22,784 bases of DNA from JBQLZO01 sp052168315 (GCA_052168315.1 JBQLZO010000071.1:1-22784); one strand, 5' to 3'. Numbered from the stretch's first letter, positions 13,221 through 21,695 are shown. Numbers and translations are program-made. The notes: generated by a model from the sequence alone, not told the origin.

Positions 13221-15137
13221 ATGTCCGAGGCATCGATGAGTTCTGGTGTTCCGAGCGGGGCCGATCCGGCGTCGTTGCTCCATGCGCGGGTGCTGGGCGC
13301 GATGCGCGCGGCGTTCGGCGACAGTCTGCCGGCGGGGGCGGACCCGATGCTGGCGGCGTCGCGGAATCCGGAGTTCGGTGATGTGCAGTCGAACGCGGCG
13401 ATGCCGCTGGCGAAGGCGCTTTCCAAGAAGCCGCGGGAGGTGGCGCAGGCGATCGTGGATCACCTGGATGTGTCGGGCGTGTGCGAGGCGCCGACGATCG
13501 CGGGGCCGGGGTTCATCAACTTCACCTACACGCGGTCGGCGCTGGAGTCGGCGCTTGCGGCGATGGACGATGCGGCGCTGGGGGTGCATCCGGACGATGC
13601 GGCGCGGAGCGAGACGGTGGTGGTGGACCTGTGCGGGGTGAACCTGGCGAAGCAGATGCATGTGGGGCACCTGCGGGCGACGGTGATCGGCGATGCGATC
13701 GCGCGGCTGAACGAGCGTTCGGGGCGGGTGGTCAAGCGTCAGAACCACCTGGGCGACTGGGGCCTGCCGATCGCGATGGTGACGGCGCGGCTGCTGCAGG
13801 CGGAGCGGGATGGGGCGATCGATCTGTATGCGATCACGCTGGAGACGCTGGAGCGCGAGTACCGGGCGGCGCAGGCGGCGTGCGCGGAGGGCCAAGCGGA
13901 GTGGCGTGCGATCCAGCGGTGGGGGCTTGGTCCGAAGATCGAGGCGGAATGGGAGGATGCGTACCAGCGTGGGCACGCGGAGCTGACGCGGGCGAAGCAG
14001 ACGCTGGTGGCGCTGCAGTCGGGCGATGATGAGGCGGTGCGGGTGTGGCGGCGGATCGCGGACATCACGCTGGAGGCGTGCTTCGCGGTGTGCCGGCGGC
14101 TGCACGCGACGGTGACACGCGAGCACACGGCGGGCGAGTCGACCTATCGGGATGAGCTTGGCGAGGTGGTGCAGGACCTGGTGTCGCGGGGCGTGGCGGT
14201 GGAGGACAACGGGGCGCTGGTGGTGCGGCTGGATGATGTGGGGATCGCGCAGCCGTGCCTGATCCGGAAGCGGGATGGCGGGTACCTGTACGCGACGACG
14301 GACATGGCGGCGATCCGTCGGCGGGTGCGTGATCTGGGCGGCGACCGGGTGGTGTACGCGGTGGATGCGCGGCAGTCGCTGCACTTCCAGCAGGTGTTCG
14401 CGGCGTCGCACAAGGCGGGGTACACGCGCACGAACCGGGGCGGCACGGCGGAGCTGGTGCACGCGGCGTTCGGAACGATCCTGGGGGAGGACAACCGGCC
14501 GTTCAAGACTCGGTCGGGCGACAATGTGAAGATGTCGGACCTGCTGGACGAGGCGGTGTCGCGGGCGAACGCGGCGGTGGCTGCGAAGAACCCGGAGCTG
14601 CCGGAGGGCGAGCGGTCGGCGATCGCGGAGGCGGTGGGGATCGGCGCGATCAAGTACGCGGACCTGTCGAACGACCGGGCGCGGGACTATGTGTTCTCGT
14701 TCGACCGGATGCTGGCGTTCGAGGGGAATACGGGGCCGTACTTGCAGTACGCGCTGGTGCGGGTGTATTCGATTTTCCGGAACGCGGAGTCGGTGGATGC
14801 GGAGGCGGCGCGGGCGCTGGACCCGCATCTGGCGGAGGTGGGGAGCGGTGCGCCGGCGTTCGCGATCGAGGCGCCGGAGGAGAAGGCGCTGGCGCTGGAG
14901 CTGCTGCGGTATCCCTCGGCGCTGGAGTCGGCGCGGTTGGCGCACGAGCCGCACCGGGTGTGCGGGTATCTGTTTGACCTTTCGACGGCGTTCAGCGCGT
15001 TCTTCGCGGCGTGCCCGGTGCTGCGGGCGGAGACGGAGGATGCGCGGCGTGCGCGGCTGCGGCTGTGCCGGCTGGCGGGGCGTGTGCTGCGGGATGGGTT
15101 GGAGGTGCTGGGGATGCGGGCGTTGGAGCGGATGTGA
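13221..15137 (+). CDS. argS: Arginyl-tRNA synthetase
   Basis: Charges tRNA(Arg) with arginine in an ATP-dependent reaction that needs bound tRNA. The protein is 638 residues, slightly longer than the ~560-600 usual. The N-terminal tRNA-binding (Arg-S N) domain spans about 15-115, with NPEFGDVQSNAAMPLAK near 49-65. The catalytic class I Rossmann fold has the HIGH motif as HVGH at 147-150 within NLAKQMHVGHLRATVIGD. The KMSKS-loop position is the FKTRSGDNVKMSDLL segment; a weak KMSK motif is normal in many ArgRS. The C-terminal anticodon-binding DALR domain starts near YALVRVYSIFRNAE and ends LGMRALERM. The ATG at 13221 gives the family start; an in-frame ATG at 13236 is close by. It is divergent from the PEP-CTERM gene and convergent with tRNA-Ala. 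Confidence 0.96.
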   Translation: MSEASMSSGVPSGADPASLLHARVLGAMRAAFGDSLPAGADPMLAASRNPEFGDVQSNAAMPLAKALSKKPREVAQAIVDHLDVSGVCEAPTIAGPGFINFTYTRSALESALAAMDDAALGVHPDDAARSETVVVDLCGVNLAKQMHVGHLRATVIGDAIARLNERSGRVVKRQNHLGDWGLPIAMVTARLLQAERDGAIDLYAITLETLEREYRAAQAACAEGQAEWRAIQRWGLGPKIEAEWEDAYQRGHAELTRAKQTLVALQSGDDEAVRVWRRIADITLEACFAVCRRLHATVTREHTAGESTYRDELGEVVQDLVSRGVAVEDNGALVVRLDDVGIAQPCLIRKRDGGYLYATTDMAAIRRRVRDLGGDRVVYAVDARQSLHFQQVFAASHKAGYTRTNRGGTAELVHAAFGTILGEDNRPFKTRSGDNVKMSDLLDEAVSRANAAVAAKNPELPEGERSAIAEAVGIGAIKYADLSNDRARDYVFSFDRMLAFEGNTGPYLQYALVRVYSIFRNAESVDAEAARALDPHLAEVGSGAPAFAIEAPEEKALALELLRYPSALESARLAHEPHRVCGYLFDLSTAFSAFFAACPVLRAETEDARRARLRLCRLAGRVLRDGLEVLGMRALERM

Positions 15138-15171
15138 TGGGGGATGGCGGGGCGGGGAGCGTTCGCGGCTG

Positions 15172-15216
15172 AAAAGCGACAAGCCCCGCGGTGGCCTGAT
15201 GCGGCGCCGGCGGGGC
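15172..15216 (-). terminator. Stem-loop between argS and tRNA-Ala
   Basis: A perfect 7-bp stem (GCCCCGC at 15183-15189, GCGGGGC at 15210-15216) with a structured 20-base loop. On the minus strand it is followed by TTGTCGCTTTT. It lies between convergent argS and tRNA-Ala and could stop transcription from either side. The T-run is interrupted, so efficiency is uncertain. Confidence 0.4.
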
Positions 15217-15246
15217 GTGTGGAGTGGATCGGTCGGGTGATGAAAG

Positions 15247-15319
<73 letters not shown>

Positions 15320-15378
15320 ATGTGAAACGGATTGTCTGTTCCGGATGGCGTTTGTCGGGCCGATCCGGGACGGAGACA

Positions 15379-15406
15379 AGGCTAGCCGGTGATCGGTGGG
15401 GGTCAA
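15379..15406 (-). promoter_or_regulatory. Candidate promoter for tRNA-Ala
   Basis: On the minus strand TTGACC (15406-15401), a 16-base spacer, then TAGCCT (15384-15379), a TANNNT-type -10. It would start near 15372, giving a leader of about 53 bases before the tRNA. The region upstream, to 15616, shows no gene. Confidence 0.4.
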
Positions 15407-15616
15407 GCGCGGCGGGTGCGATGGGTTTGTGTGGGGTGTGGGGGATCGGGGCTCGGGCGGGCTCGCTGGTTTGGGGTGGATGGGGCGGTGTGGGGAGGTT
15501 GTGGGGGGTGCTGGCGTGCGTGCGGGGGCGGGCGAGGTCCGGGTGTGTCGGCGGGGATGGGGGGCGTTGTGGGGGCGTGAGGCGGTGCGGGCTTGGGTCG
15601 GGGGGGCGGGTGGCCG

Positions 15617-16177
15617 ATGTTGGAGGGCATGGATGGGCATGATCGATCACAGGCTTCGGGGACGGGGCAGGGCGGGAACGGTTCCGGTTCTGGTTCCTGC
15701 GATCGCGCTGGGTGTGGCGCTGGTGGCGGGGGGCTTGGCGCGCGGGTGCTGGACATCGCGGCGCGGTCGCTGGTGACGATCGGGATGGACGAGACGCTGG
15801 GGTGGGCCCGGCAGTTGTTCGAGCACCATCGGTTCCATCACATCCTGGTGGTGGACCAGGGGCGGCTGGTGGGCGTGCTGTCTGACCGGGATCTGCTGCG
15901 GCATCTGTCGCCGTTCATCGGGGCGATCGATGAGCGGAAGCGTGATACGGATTCGCTGAACAAGCGGGCGCACCAGGTGATGACGCGGGCGCTGGTGACG
16001 GTGACGCCGGAGATGACGGCGTGCCGCGCGTGCGAGTTGATGCTCGAGACGGGCGTGACCTGCCTGCCGGTGGTGGAGCGGGATGGGACGCCGGTGGGGA
16101 TCGTGACCTGGCGCGACCTGCTGCGTTGGTCGGCGGGCGTGGCGGGGTGCGTGGTGCCGGCGAAGAACGCGGCGTGA
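15617..16177 (+). CDS. Two-CBS-domain protein
   Basis: A 186-residue protein made of a tandem pair of CBS domains. Such pairs (Bateman modules) bind adenine nucleotides or related ligands and usually regulate a partner. CBS1 is at about 43-97 (MDETLGWARQLFEHHRFHHILVVD, then GVLSDRDLLRHL) and CBS2 at about 118-171 (VMTRALVTVTPEM, then GVTCLPVVE, GIVTWRDLLRWS). No enzymatic or membrane domain is attached. Residues 13-42 are Gly/Ser-rich low complexity. The start is uncertain: ATG 15617 and ATG 15629 are in frame, and neither has a well-spaced ribosome site (GGAGGG sits one base from the latter). Nothing nearby suggests its partner. It converges on surE with 36 bases between stops. Confidence 0.85.
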   Translation: MLEGMDGHDRSQASGTGQGGNGSGSGSCDRAGCGAGGGGLGARVLDIAARSLVTIGMDETLGWARQLFEHHRFHHILVVDQGRLVGVLSDRDLLRHLSPFIGAIDERKRDTDSLNKRAHQVMTRALVTVTPEMTACRACELMLETGVTCLPVVERDGTPVGIVTWRDLLRWSAGVAGCVVPAKNAA

Positions 16178-16213
16178 GGGTGGTGGGCGCGGGGCGGATC
16201 TTGACGCGCGGCT

Positions 16214-17074
16214 TCAGTCGGCGATGGACTGGGCGGAGGCGAGGGTATCGCGCCAGCGGTCGAGGTCGGTCATTCGTGTGAGGTCGTAGCGGAGGGGTGT
16301 GAGGGCGATCTTGCGCTGGAAGATGATGTCGACATCGGTGCCATCGTCGGCGGCCCGGAAGTCGAGGCCGTGGCCCGAGGCCCAGTAGTAGGGTTCGCCG
16401 ATGGGGGAGGATCGTTTCTCGTAGCGGTCGATGAGCCCGTGGGTGTTCATGGGGCAGACGACGATCTCGGGGTGGTCGGGTGTCTGCGGCTTGGCCTGGT
16501 CGTCGCAGATGGGGATGTTGACATTGAGGCAGGCGTGCGGCGAGAGGGCGCGGCCTTGGCCGATGCCTGAGGCGATGATGGTCTCGACGACGCGGCGGGC
16601 GTGGCGTGCGGCGCGGGTGTAGTCGGGCCTGCCCGTGCCGATGTGGAGTGAGAGGGCGATGGAGGGGATGCCGAGGAAGGCGGCCTCGATGGCGGCGGCG
16701 ACGGTGCCGGAGTAGATGACATTGATGCCGACATTGGCGCCGGAGTTGATGCCCGAGAGGACGAGGTCGGGTTTCTGTCCCTCACCGAATCGTTCGGGCC
16801 AGAGGTTGGCGATGGCGAGTTTGACGCAGTCGGCGGGTCGGCCATCGACGGCGTCGCCCTCGAAGGCGCCGGCGACGGACTCGACGGAGGTCATGATGGG
16901 TTCGGCGTATGTGACGCCGTGGGAGGTGGCGGACTGGACGGTGAGTGGGGCGACGACATGGACGGTGTCGGCGATGGGTCCGCCGAACTGGTTGTCCGGG
17001 TCTGCGATGGCGCGGTAGAGGGCGACGATGCCCGGGGCTCGGATGCCGTCGTCGTTGGTGATGAGGATGCGCAT
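16214..17074 (-). CDS. surE: 5'/3'-nucleotidase SurE
   Basis: A metal-dependent phosphatase that dephosphorylates nucleoside monophosphates and some short polyphosphates, linked in other bacteria to stress and stationary-phase survival. The 286-residue protein opens with MRILITNDDGIRAPG. N7, D8 and D9 begin the metal site; S48 in VAPLTVQSATSHGVT and N110 in SGINSGANVG (107-116) complete it, and YSGTVAAAIEAAFLGIPSIALS (121-142) follows in standard order. The length is a little above the usual ~250; the C-terminus has an extra segment after residue 240. The start has no Shine-Dalgarno but a TANNNT element 5 bases upstream. It follows rlmB by 66 bases on the same strand. In many genomes surE sits beside pcm; not here. 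Confidence 0.95.
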   Translation of the reverse strand: MRILITNDDGIRAPGIVALYRAIADPDNQFGGPIADTVHVVAPLTVQSATSHGVTYAEPIMTSVESVAGAFEGDAVDGRPADCVKLAIANLWPERFGEGQKPDLVLSGINSGANVGINVIYSGTVAAAIEAAFLGIPSIALSLHIGTGRPDYTRAARHARRVVETIIASGIGQGRALSPHACLNVNIPICDDQAKPQTPDHPEIVVCPMNTHGLIDRYEKRSSPIGEPYYWASGHGLDFRAADDGTDVDIIFQRKIALTPLRYDLTRMTDLDRWRDTLASAQSIAD

Positions 17075-17079
17075 GGCGG

Positions 17080-17085
17080 AGGGTA
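17080..17085 (-). promoter_or_regulatory. Candidate -10 element for surE (TACCCT)
   Basis: On the minus strand TACCCT (TANNNT type) ends 5 bases before the surE ATG, which lacks a Shine-Dalgarno. It suggests a leaderless surE transcript separate from the rlmB operon. Confidence 0.35.
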
Positions 17086-17140
17086 GGTGCGTGGATGGGC
17101 GGTGGGGTGTGCGCGCGCGGAGTGTGTGGGGGATGGGGAT

Positions 17141-17911
17141 TCAGGCGCGGGCGATGGCGTAGCAGAGCAGCGCGGCGGCGACGGCGACATTGAGGGATTC
17201 GACGCCGGCGGCCATGGGGATGCGGACGGTGCGGTCGACGGTGCCGGCGACGGCGGGGCTGAGCCCGGCGGCCTCGGCACCGAGGACATAGACGGCGCGG
17301 TGCGGGGGCGTGTGGTTGGGGAGGTCTTCGCTGGCGTTGGCATCGAGCCCGATGATGGTGAAGCCGCGCGCCTGGAGCGCCCAGAGCGCTTCTTCGAGGG
17401 GGCCTTCGGCGCGGACGATGGGGCAGCGGTAGATGGTTCCGGCGGCGGCCTTGACGACGAGGCCGTTGATCCACGGGACGCCGACGGTGGGCCAGACGAG
17501 CCCGGCGATGCCCATGGCGAGCGCGGATCGGACGATCATGCCGACATTCTGCGGGTTGGTGACATGGTCGAGGGCGAGGAGGCGGATGGGGCGTGCGGCG
17601 TCAGCGCCGGTGGCGGACTGGGCGATGGCCTCGACGGAGGTGATGTTGGAGAGGCGGATGCGTGCGGCGACGCCCTGGTCGTGTCGCGGCTGCGCGGTGA
17701 TGGTGGTGAGTTCGCGCCCGGGGATGGTCTCGGGGTCGATGTGCCTTTGGCGCGCGGCGGCGGCGATGTCCTTGCGGATGGCGGGCGCGGCCTCGCGGGC
17801 GATGAGGATGCGTTCGATGTGGACGGAGGGCTCGGCGAGCGCTTCGGCGACGCTGCGCTTTCCGAAGACGATGAGCGATGAAGGTGGTGGGTGCGGCGGG
17901 CGGCGTGTCAT
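17141..17911 (-). CDS. rlmB: SPOUT-family rRNA 2'-O-methyltransferase (RlmB-like)
   Basis: A 256-residue SpoU/TrmH-type enzyme that methylates a ribose 2'-OH using S-adenosylmethionine. An N-terminal substrate-binding domain (about 13-95) starts VFGKRSVAEAL (15-25) and contains RHDQGVAARI (76-85), typical of RlmB, which modifies G2251 of 23S rRNA. The SPOUT domain has motif 1 LDHVTNPQNVGMIVRSA (114-130), motif 2 VLGAEAAGLS (209-218) and motif 3 IPMAAGVESLNVAVAAALL (231-249). Motif 2 is usually GSEGxG; here it is GAEAAG, a mild departure. The knot structure is expected to be intact. Exact target (RlmB rather than another TrmH relative) is inferred from N-terminal similarity. The ATG overlaps the stop of the upstream glycosyltransferase by 4 bases (ATGA), so translation is probably coupled. 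Confidence 0.85.
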   Translation of the reverse strand: MTRRPPHPPPSSLIVFGKRSVAEALAEPSVHIERILIAREAAPAIRKDIAAAARQRHIDPETIPGRELTTITAQPRHDQGVAARIRLSNITSVEAIAQSATGADAARPIRLLALDHVTNPQNVGMIVRSALAMGIAGLVWPTVGVPWINGLVVKAAAGTIYRCPIVRAEGPLEEALWALQARGFTIIGLDANASEDLPNHTPPHRAVYVLGAEAAGLSPAVAGTVDRTVRIPMAAGVESLNVAVAAALLCYAIARA

Positions 17912-19311
17912 GGGTTGCCTGGCGATGGTGGTGTGGGCGGTGATGGTGGTGTGGGCGTGTTGGCGGCGCGTCGGCGTTTGGCGGCCTTGCGGCGGCGGCG
18001 CTTCTCGGCGCGGGTCTGGTCGAGGTTGATGGGTCGTGCGTAGGCGCGGCCGCCCCACTGGGTGGCGTGCCCGGTGAGCAGTTCGGCGCGGGCTTCGTGG
18101 AGGAGTCGCGTGGTTTGCCATGCGGCGTGCACGAAGCGCGGGAGGGAGGGCAGGGGCAGGCCCTGCATGCGGAACTCGATGGCGGCCATGGCGTGGTACG
18201 ACGCGACGGCGAGCGTGCCGGCGATGAGGCAGGCGATGGTGAGGGAGAGGTCTTTGGAGATGGCGGGGATGATCGCGGAGAGGATGCAGACGGGGCCGGC
18301 GAAGGGGAAGAGGACCTTGGTGAGCAGGGCGGTGTTGCGGTTGGTGGCCAGGCGTGTGGGCCTGCGCTTGGCGGCCTCGGTGTAGATGCGTTTCCATCCG
18401 CGCTGGAAGGCTTCCCATGAGCGGTACATGCGGCAGCGGAGTCGCCCGGCGGCGTTGAACACGCCGATGCGGAATCCGGCGCGGGAGAAGGCCTTGGCGA
18501 TGGCGATGTCTTCGAGCAGCTCATCCTTGACGGCCTCGTGGCCGCCGATGGCGTGGTACGCAGCGCGGCGGACCATGATGAACTGGCCGTTGGCGAAGGG
18601 CCACGATCGGCGCGGGGCGTCGAGGCGGTTGGTCTCGGGGTTGCGAGGGCGGTGGAAGTCGGCGTTGACGCGCTGGGGCGGGAACTGGCGGATGAGCTCG
18701 AAGGCGGCGATGGGCTGGACGGTGCGTTCGTACCAGTGCTCGGCGATGAGGGTGGAGAGGATGGAGAGCAGGTCGAGGTCGAACTCGTGGGCGAGCGCGA
18801 CGCAGGAGCGGAGGGTGTCGGGTTCGAGGATGCAGTCGGCATCGACGAATGCGAGCAGGTCGGCGTTGCGTGCGGCGTCGGTGGTGGTGACGGCGTGGTG
18901 CAGGGCGTGGACCTTGCCGGCCCAGCCATCGGGGCAGTGGGTGATGGGGAGGATGTGGATGCGGTCGCGGTTGGGCTCGGTGCTTCGCTCGATGAGCGAG
19001 CGGAGGATGGTCTCGGTGTCGTCGGTGCAGCGGTCGAGGGCGAAGACGGCGTGGAGGTTGGGGTAGTCGGCGCGGAGGATGGAGGCGGCGATGTCGGCGA
19101 TGACATCGGCCTCGTTGTGCGCGGGGATGATGAGGGTGAGCGATGGCCAGCGGTCGTGGGGGAGTGGCGGTGGTGGGTCGGTGCGATCGGCGAGTGATGG
19201 GTAGCGGCGTGTGGCGGAGCGGATTTTGAGGATGACGAGGATGGCGTAGGCCGTGGAGGCGGCCGCGACGGCGATGAGCAGGAGATTGGGAATGGCCCAG
19301 GCGAGCGGCAT
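17908..19311 (-). CDS. Membrane-bound family 2 glycosyltransferase (HpnB-like layout)
   Basis: A 467-residue inverting GT-A glycosyltransferase. Residues 8-28 form an N-terminal membrane helix. LTLIIPAHNEADVI (58-71) begins the nucleotide-sugar domain; DAD at 157-159 is the metal-binding motif; ELLEDIAIAKAF (264-275) has the catalytic-base acidic pair; QRGWKR (303-308) corresponds to the QxxRW region. Two further membrane helices lie at about 333-352 and 357-375. PDGWAGKVHALHHAV (127-141) and NGQFIMVRR (241-249) recall hopanoid-associated HpnB and carotenoid glycosyltransferases, so a lipid acceptor is likely; no hopanoid genes are visible to confirm this. The C-terminal 60 residues are a Lys/Arg-rich then Pro-rich tail. 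Start at 19311 has GGAG about 6 bases upstream. Divergent from nnrE, only 14 bases between the start codons, and coupled to rlmB downstream. Confidence 0.88.
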   Translation of the reverse strand: MPLAWAIPNLLLIAVAAASTAYAILVILKIRSATRRYPSLADRTDPPPPLPHDRWPSLTLIIPAHNEADVIADIAASILRADYPNLHAVFALDRCTDDTETILRSLIERSTEPNRDRIHILPITHCPDGWAGKVHALHHAVTTTDAARNADLLAFVDADCILEPDTLRSCVALAHEFDLDLLSILSTLIAEHWYERTVQPIAAFELIRQFPPQRVNADFHRPRNPETNRLDAPRRSWPFANGQFIMVRRAAYHAIGGHEAVKDELLEDIAIAKAFSRAGFRIGVFNAAGRLRCRMYRSWEAFQRGWKRIYTEAAKRRPTRLATNRNTALLTKVLFPFAGPVCILSAIIPAISKDLSLTIACLIAGTLAVASYHAMAAIEFRMQGLPLPSLPRFVHAAWQTTRLLHEARAELLTGHATQWGGRAYARPINLDQTRAEKRRRRKAAKRRRAANTPTPPSPPTPPSPGNP

Positions 19312-19325
19312 ACCACTCCAGTGTG

Positions 19326-20099
19326 ATGTGCGGTGTGAATGAAGGCGAGGGGGGTGCTGGAGGGGCGCTGGTGCTGAGCCGGGCCGGGGTGCGCGCGCTG
19401 GATCGTGTGGCGATGGAGGCGCTTGGGATCCCGGGGCTGGTGCTGATGGAGAACGCTGCGGCGTCGATCGAACGCGAGTGTACGCGGTTGCTGGTCGATC
19501 GCCCCGATCGGCGTGTGCTGGTGGTGTGCGGCGCCGGGAACAACGCGGGCGATGGGCTGGCGGTGGCGCGTCGGCTGCGTGTGGGCGGGTGCCTGCGGGT
19601 GCGGTGCGGGCTGGTGGTTCCGGAGGAGAAGCTGGGGGGTGATGCGGGGGCGAACCTGAAGATGGCGCGGGGCGTTGGGGTGCAGGTCGAGCGGATGGGG
19701 GGTTCGGAGATCGCGGATGAGGCGGATGCGGGGTCGCTGGTGGTGGTCGATGCGTTGCTGGGGACGGGGCTGGATCGTCCGCTGGAGGGGGCGATGGCGG
19801 AGGCGGTGGGCGCGATCAACGAACTGCGCGGGCGTGGGGCGTTCGTGCTGTCGGTGGATCTGCCGACGGGGCTGGATGCGGACAGCGGTGAGCCGCTGGG
19901 CGGCGGGGCGTGCGTGGAAGCGGACATGACGGTGACGCTGGCGGCGCTGAAGCCGGGGCTGCTCAGGGGTGCGTCGCGTCGGTGGACGGGGGTGGTGACT
20001 GTGGGGGCGATCGGCGTGCCGCGCTGGTTGATCGAGCGGATGTCGCGCGAGTTCGGGGGGCCCGGCGCGGCGGAAGGAGGGTCTGGCGATGGGCGATGA
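19326..20099 (+). CDS. nnrE: NAD(P)H-hydrate epimerase
   Basis: Interconverts the R and S forms of damaged, hydrated NAD(P)H so that the dehydratase can repair them. The 257-residue protein is the YjeF N-terminal-type domain alone; the ADP/ATP-dependent dehydratase (NnrD) often fused to it is absent here. LSRAGVRALDRVAMEALGIPGLVLMENA (17-44) is the family opening. GAGNNAGDGLAVARRL (69-84) is the Rossmann-like glycine-rich loop, usually GNNGGDG, so Ala replaces one Gly. VDALLGTGLDRPLEG (141-155) and SVDLPTGLDADSG (176-188) follow in order, including the catalytic Asp. I place the start at ATG 19326; a GTG at 19323 is also in frame. It overlaps the flavodoxin-like gene by 11 bases, so the two are probably one transcript. 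Confidence 0.9.
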   Translation: MCGVNEGEGGAGGALVLSRAGVRALDRVAMEALGIPGLVLMENAAASIERECTRLLVDRPDRRVLVVCGAGNNAGDGLAVARRLRVGGCLRVRCGLVVPEEKLGGDAGANLKMARGVGVQVERMGGSEIADEADAGSLVVVDALLGTGLDRPLEGAMAEAVGAINELRGRGAFVLSVDLPTGLDADSGEPLGGGACVEADMTVTLAALKPGLLRGASRRWTGVVTVGAIGVPRWLIERMSREFGGPGAAEGGSGDGR

Positions 20100-20832
20100 G
20101 CTGCCGCGTTTCGATGGGCTGAGCGCTGTGTACATCAATTGTTCGCTGAAGCGTGAGAATGCTGATTCGCACACGCAGCGGTTGATGGATCATTCGATCG
20201 CGATCATGCGTGGTCGCGGGGTGTCGGTGGAATCGATCCACGCGCTGGACCACACGATCCGATTCGGGATGAGCCCGGACATGAGCGAGGCGGGGTACGA
20301 GAGCGATGATTGGCCGAGGATCGCGGAGAAGGTGATGTCGGCGGACATCCTGGTGCTGGGGACGCCGATCTGGCTCGGCGTGAAGTCGAGCGTGTGCACG
20401 CTGGTGATCGAGCGTTTGTACTCGAGTTCGGGGAAGACGAATGAGGCGGGTCAGTACGCGTACTACGGGAAGGCGGGCGGGTGTCTTGTGACGGGGAACG
20501 AGGATGGGATCAAGGCGTGCTCGATGGAGGTGCTGTACGCGCTGCAGCACATCGGGTACGCGATCCCGCCGCAGGCGGATGCGGGGTGGATCGGCGAGGC
20601 GGGGCCGGGGGCGAGCTATGGGGACTCGGTCGAGGGGCGTGATGTTCCGGCGGGGTTCGACAACGAGTTCACGAACCGGAACACGGCGATCATGACCTGG
20701 AACCTGATGCACATGGCGAAGTTGTTGAAGGATCGGGGTGGGTTCCCGCTGGGGGGGAACCAGCCCGAGCGGTGGAAGAAGGGCGAGCGGTTCGGGTTTC
20801 CGCTGGATGCTGATGGGAGGAGGCGGGGGTGA
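20089..20832 (+). CDS. Flavodoxin-fold NAD(P)H-dependent oxidoreductase
   Basis: A 247-residue FMN-binding protein of the NADPH-dependent FMN reductase/flavodoxin-like superfamily. AVYINCSLKRENADSHTQRL (13-32) is the first strand with the phosphate-binding loop for FMN. SADILVLGTPIWLGVKSSVC (84-103) carries the isoalloxazine-contacting GTPIWLG, and GKAGGCLVTGNEDG (127-140) is the third flavin loop. The C-terminus (about 190-247) is a longer tail rich in Asn, Arg and Gly with no clear relative. The substrate is unknown; flavin or quinone reduction is typical of the family. The ATG at 20089 lies inside the 3' end of nnrE and has GGAGG about 8 bases upstream, supporting translational coupling. 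The pairing with nnrE suggests a role in redox cofactor metabolism. Confidence 0.85.
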   Translation: MGDELPRFDGLSAVYINCSLKRENADSHTQRLMDHSIAIMRGRGVSVESIHALDHTIRFGMSPDMSEAGYESDDWPRIAEKVMSADILVLGTPIWLGVKSSVCTLVIERLYSSSGKTNEAGQYAYYGKAGGCLVTGNEDGIKACSMEVLYALQHIGYAIPPQADAGWIGEAGPGASYGDSVEGRDVPAGFDNEFTNRNTAIMTWNLMHMAKLLKDRGGFPLGGNQPERWKKGERFGFPLDADGRRRG

Positions 20833-20880
20833 GGTGTGTGGCTAGGGGTCGTTCTCAGGAAGAGAGGTAGAGGGGATGAG

Positions 20881-20915
20881 GGGACGGGCCGGAGGCCCAT
20901 CCCACCGAGGGTGGG
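20881..20915. repeat. Overlapping stem-loops, REP-like
   Basis: GGGAC-GGGCC-GGA-GGCCC-ATCCC (20881-20903) forms a 5-bp stem extended by 4 bp across one mismatch. Its final CCC also starts a second perfect hairpin, CCCACC-GAG-GGTGGG (20901-20915). They lie between the convergent flavodoxin-like and HAD genes. No T-run follows on either strand. They may serve as a bidirectional terminator or be a repetitive extragenic palindrome. Confidence 0.45.
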
Positions 20916-20955
20916 GAGGGGGTGGGGAGCGGGTGGGGAGGAGGTGGAGCGATGT

Positions 20956-21669
20956 TCAGCCTGGTTGGGTCTGGAGGATCCAGCGCATGACGGCGTCGGT
21001 GTCTTCGAGGGTGGGGAGTGCGAGGTCGGCGCCGGCGCTGCGGAGTTCATCGACGGAGTACTTGCCGGTGGCGACTGCGAGGACGCGCATGCCGTTGTCC
21101 TTGGCGCATGAGACATCATGGGGCGTGTCGCCGATGATGGCGGCGTGGTGCGGTGGGATGTCGCGGGCGAGGATCTCGGCGGCCATGCGGAGGGCGATGG
21201 GCGGGAGGTGCGAGCGGTGGGGGGGATCGGTCTTGGAGGCATCGCCCCAGACGCGGATGGCGAAGTCCATCGGTTCGATGCCGCAGCGGCGGAGCTTGAC
21301 GGAGCCGGTGAGTTCGTAGTTTCCGGTGAGCAGGCCGAGGGTGGGTCGGGTGTGGTCTTCGAGCGTGTTGAGGGCCTGGAGCAGTGCGGGCACGCCGGGG
21401 CATGGGGTGGCGATGCCTTCGGGCTTGAGCAGTTCGATGAGCGCTTCGTGGTAGGCATCACGGAAGGCGGAGATGGTTTCGGGGGTGATGGGTTTGTCGT
21501 GGGCGCGGAGGAGGTCGGCGATGATGAGCGGGTCGAGCCTTCCGGCGTAGTCGACGGTGTGTTCGTTGAAGTGCGGGCCGTGGAGGCGGCGTCCGGCGAT
21601 GCCCATGGCGGCGATGCCGGTGCGGCTGGTGGTGATGAGTGTGGCGTCGATGTCGAAGAGGATGAGCAT
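20956..21669 (-). CDS. HAD-superfamily phosphatase, possible riboflavin-pathway enzyme
   Basis: A 237-residue haloacid dehalogenase-type hydrolase. Motif I is FDIDATL at 5-11 (nucleophile D6, acid D8). A helical C1 cap lies between about 15 and 95. Motif II is LLTGN (113-117, T115). Motif IV is IGDTPHDVSCAKDNGMRVLAVATGKY (179-204) with D181 and D185. It fits phosphoglycolate-phosphatase-like and YigB-like members, so small phosphate esters are likely substrates. Its start lies 26 bases after the ribE stop on the same strand, so the two are probably co-transcribed. The riboflavin pathway needs a HAD phosphatase to dephosphorylate the ribitylamino-pyrimidine phosphate, and the neighbourhood makes this an attractive but unproven role. 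No Shine-Dalgarno is seen; the gap with ribE contains a short GT-repeat tract. Confidence 0.87.
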   Translation of the reverse strand: MLILFDIDATLITTSRTGIAAMGIAGRRLHGPHFNEHTVDYAGRLDPLIIADLLRAHDKPITPETISAFRDAYHEALIELLKPEGIATPCPGVPALLQALNTLEDHTRPTLGLLTGNYELTGSVKLRRCGIEPMDFAIRVWGDASKTDPPHRSHLPPIALRMAAEILARDIPPHHAAIIGDTPHDVSCAKDNGMRVLAVATGKYSVDELRSAGADLALPTLEDTDAVMRWILQTQPG

Positions 21670-21695
21670 GTGTCTGTGTGTGTGTTGGGGGTGGT

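Noticed and set aside
21670..21695. Simple GT repeat between ribE and the HAD gene
   Set aside because: A short, imperfect tract of about 14 bases; common in this GT-rich strand and without a clear role.
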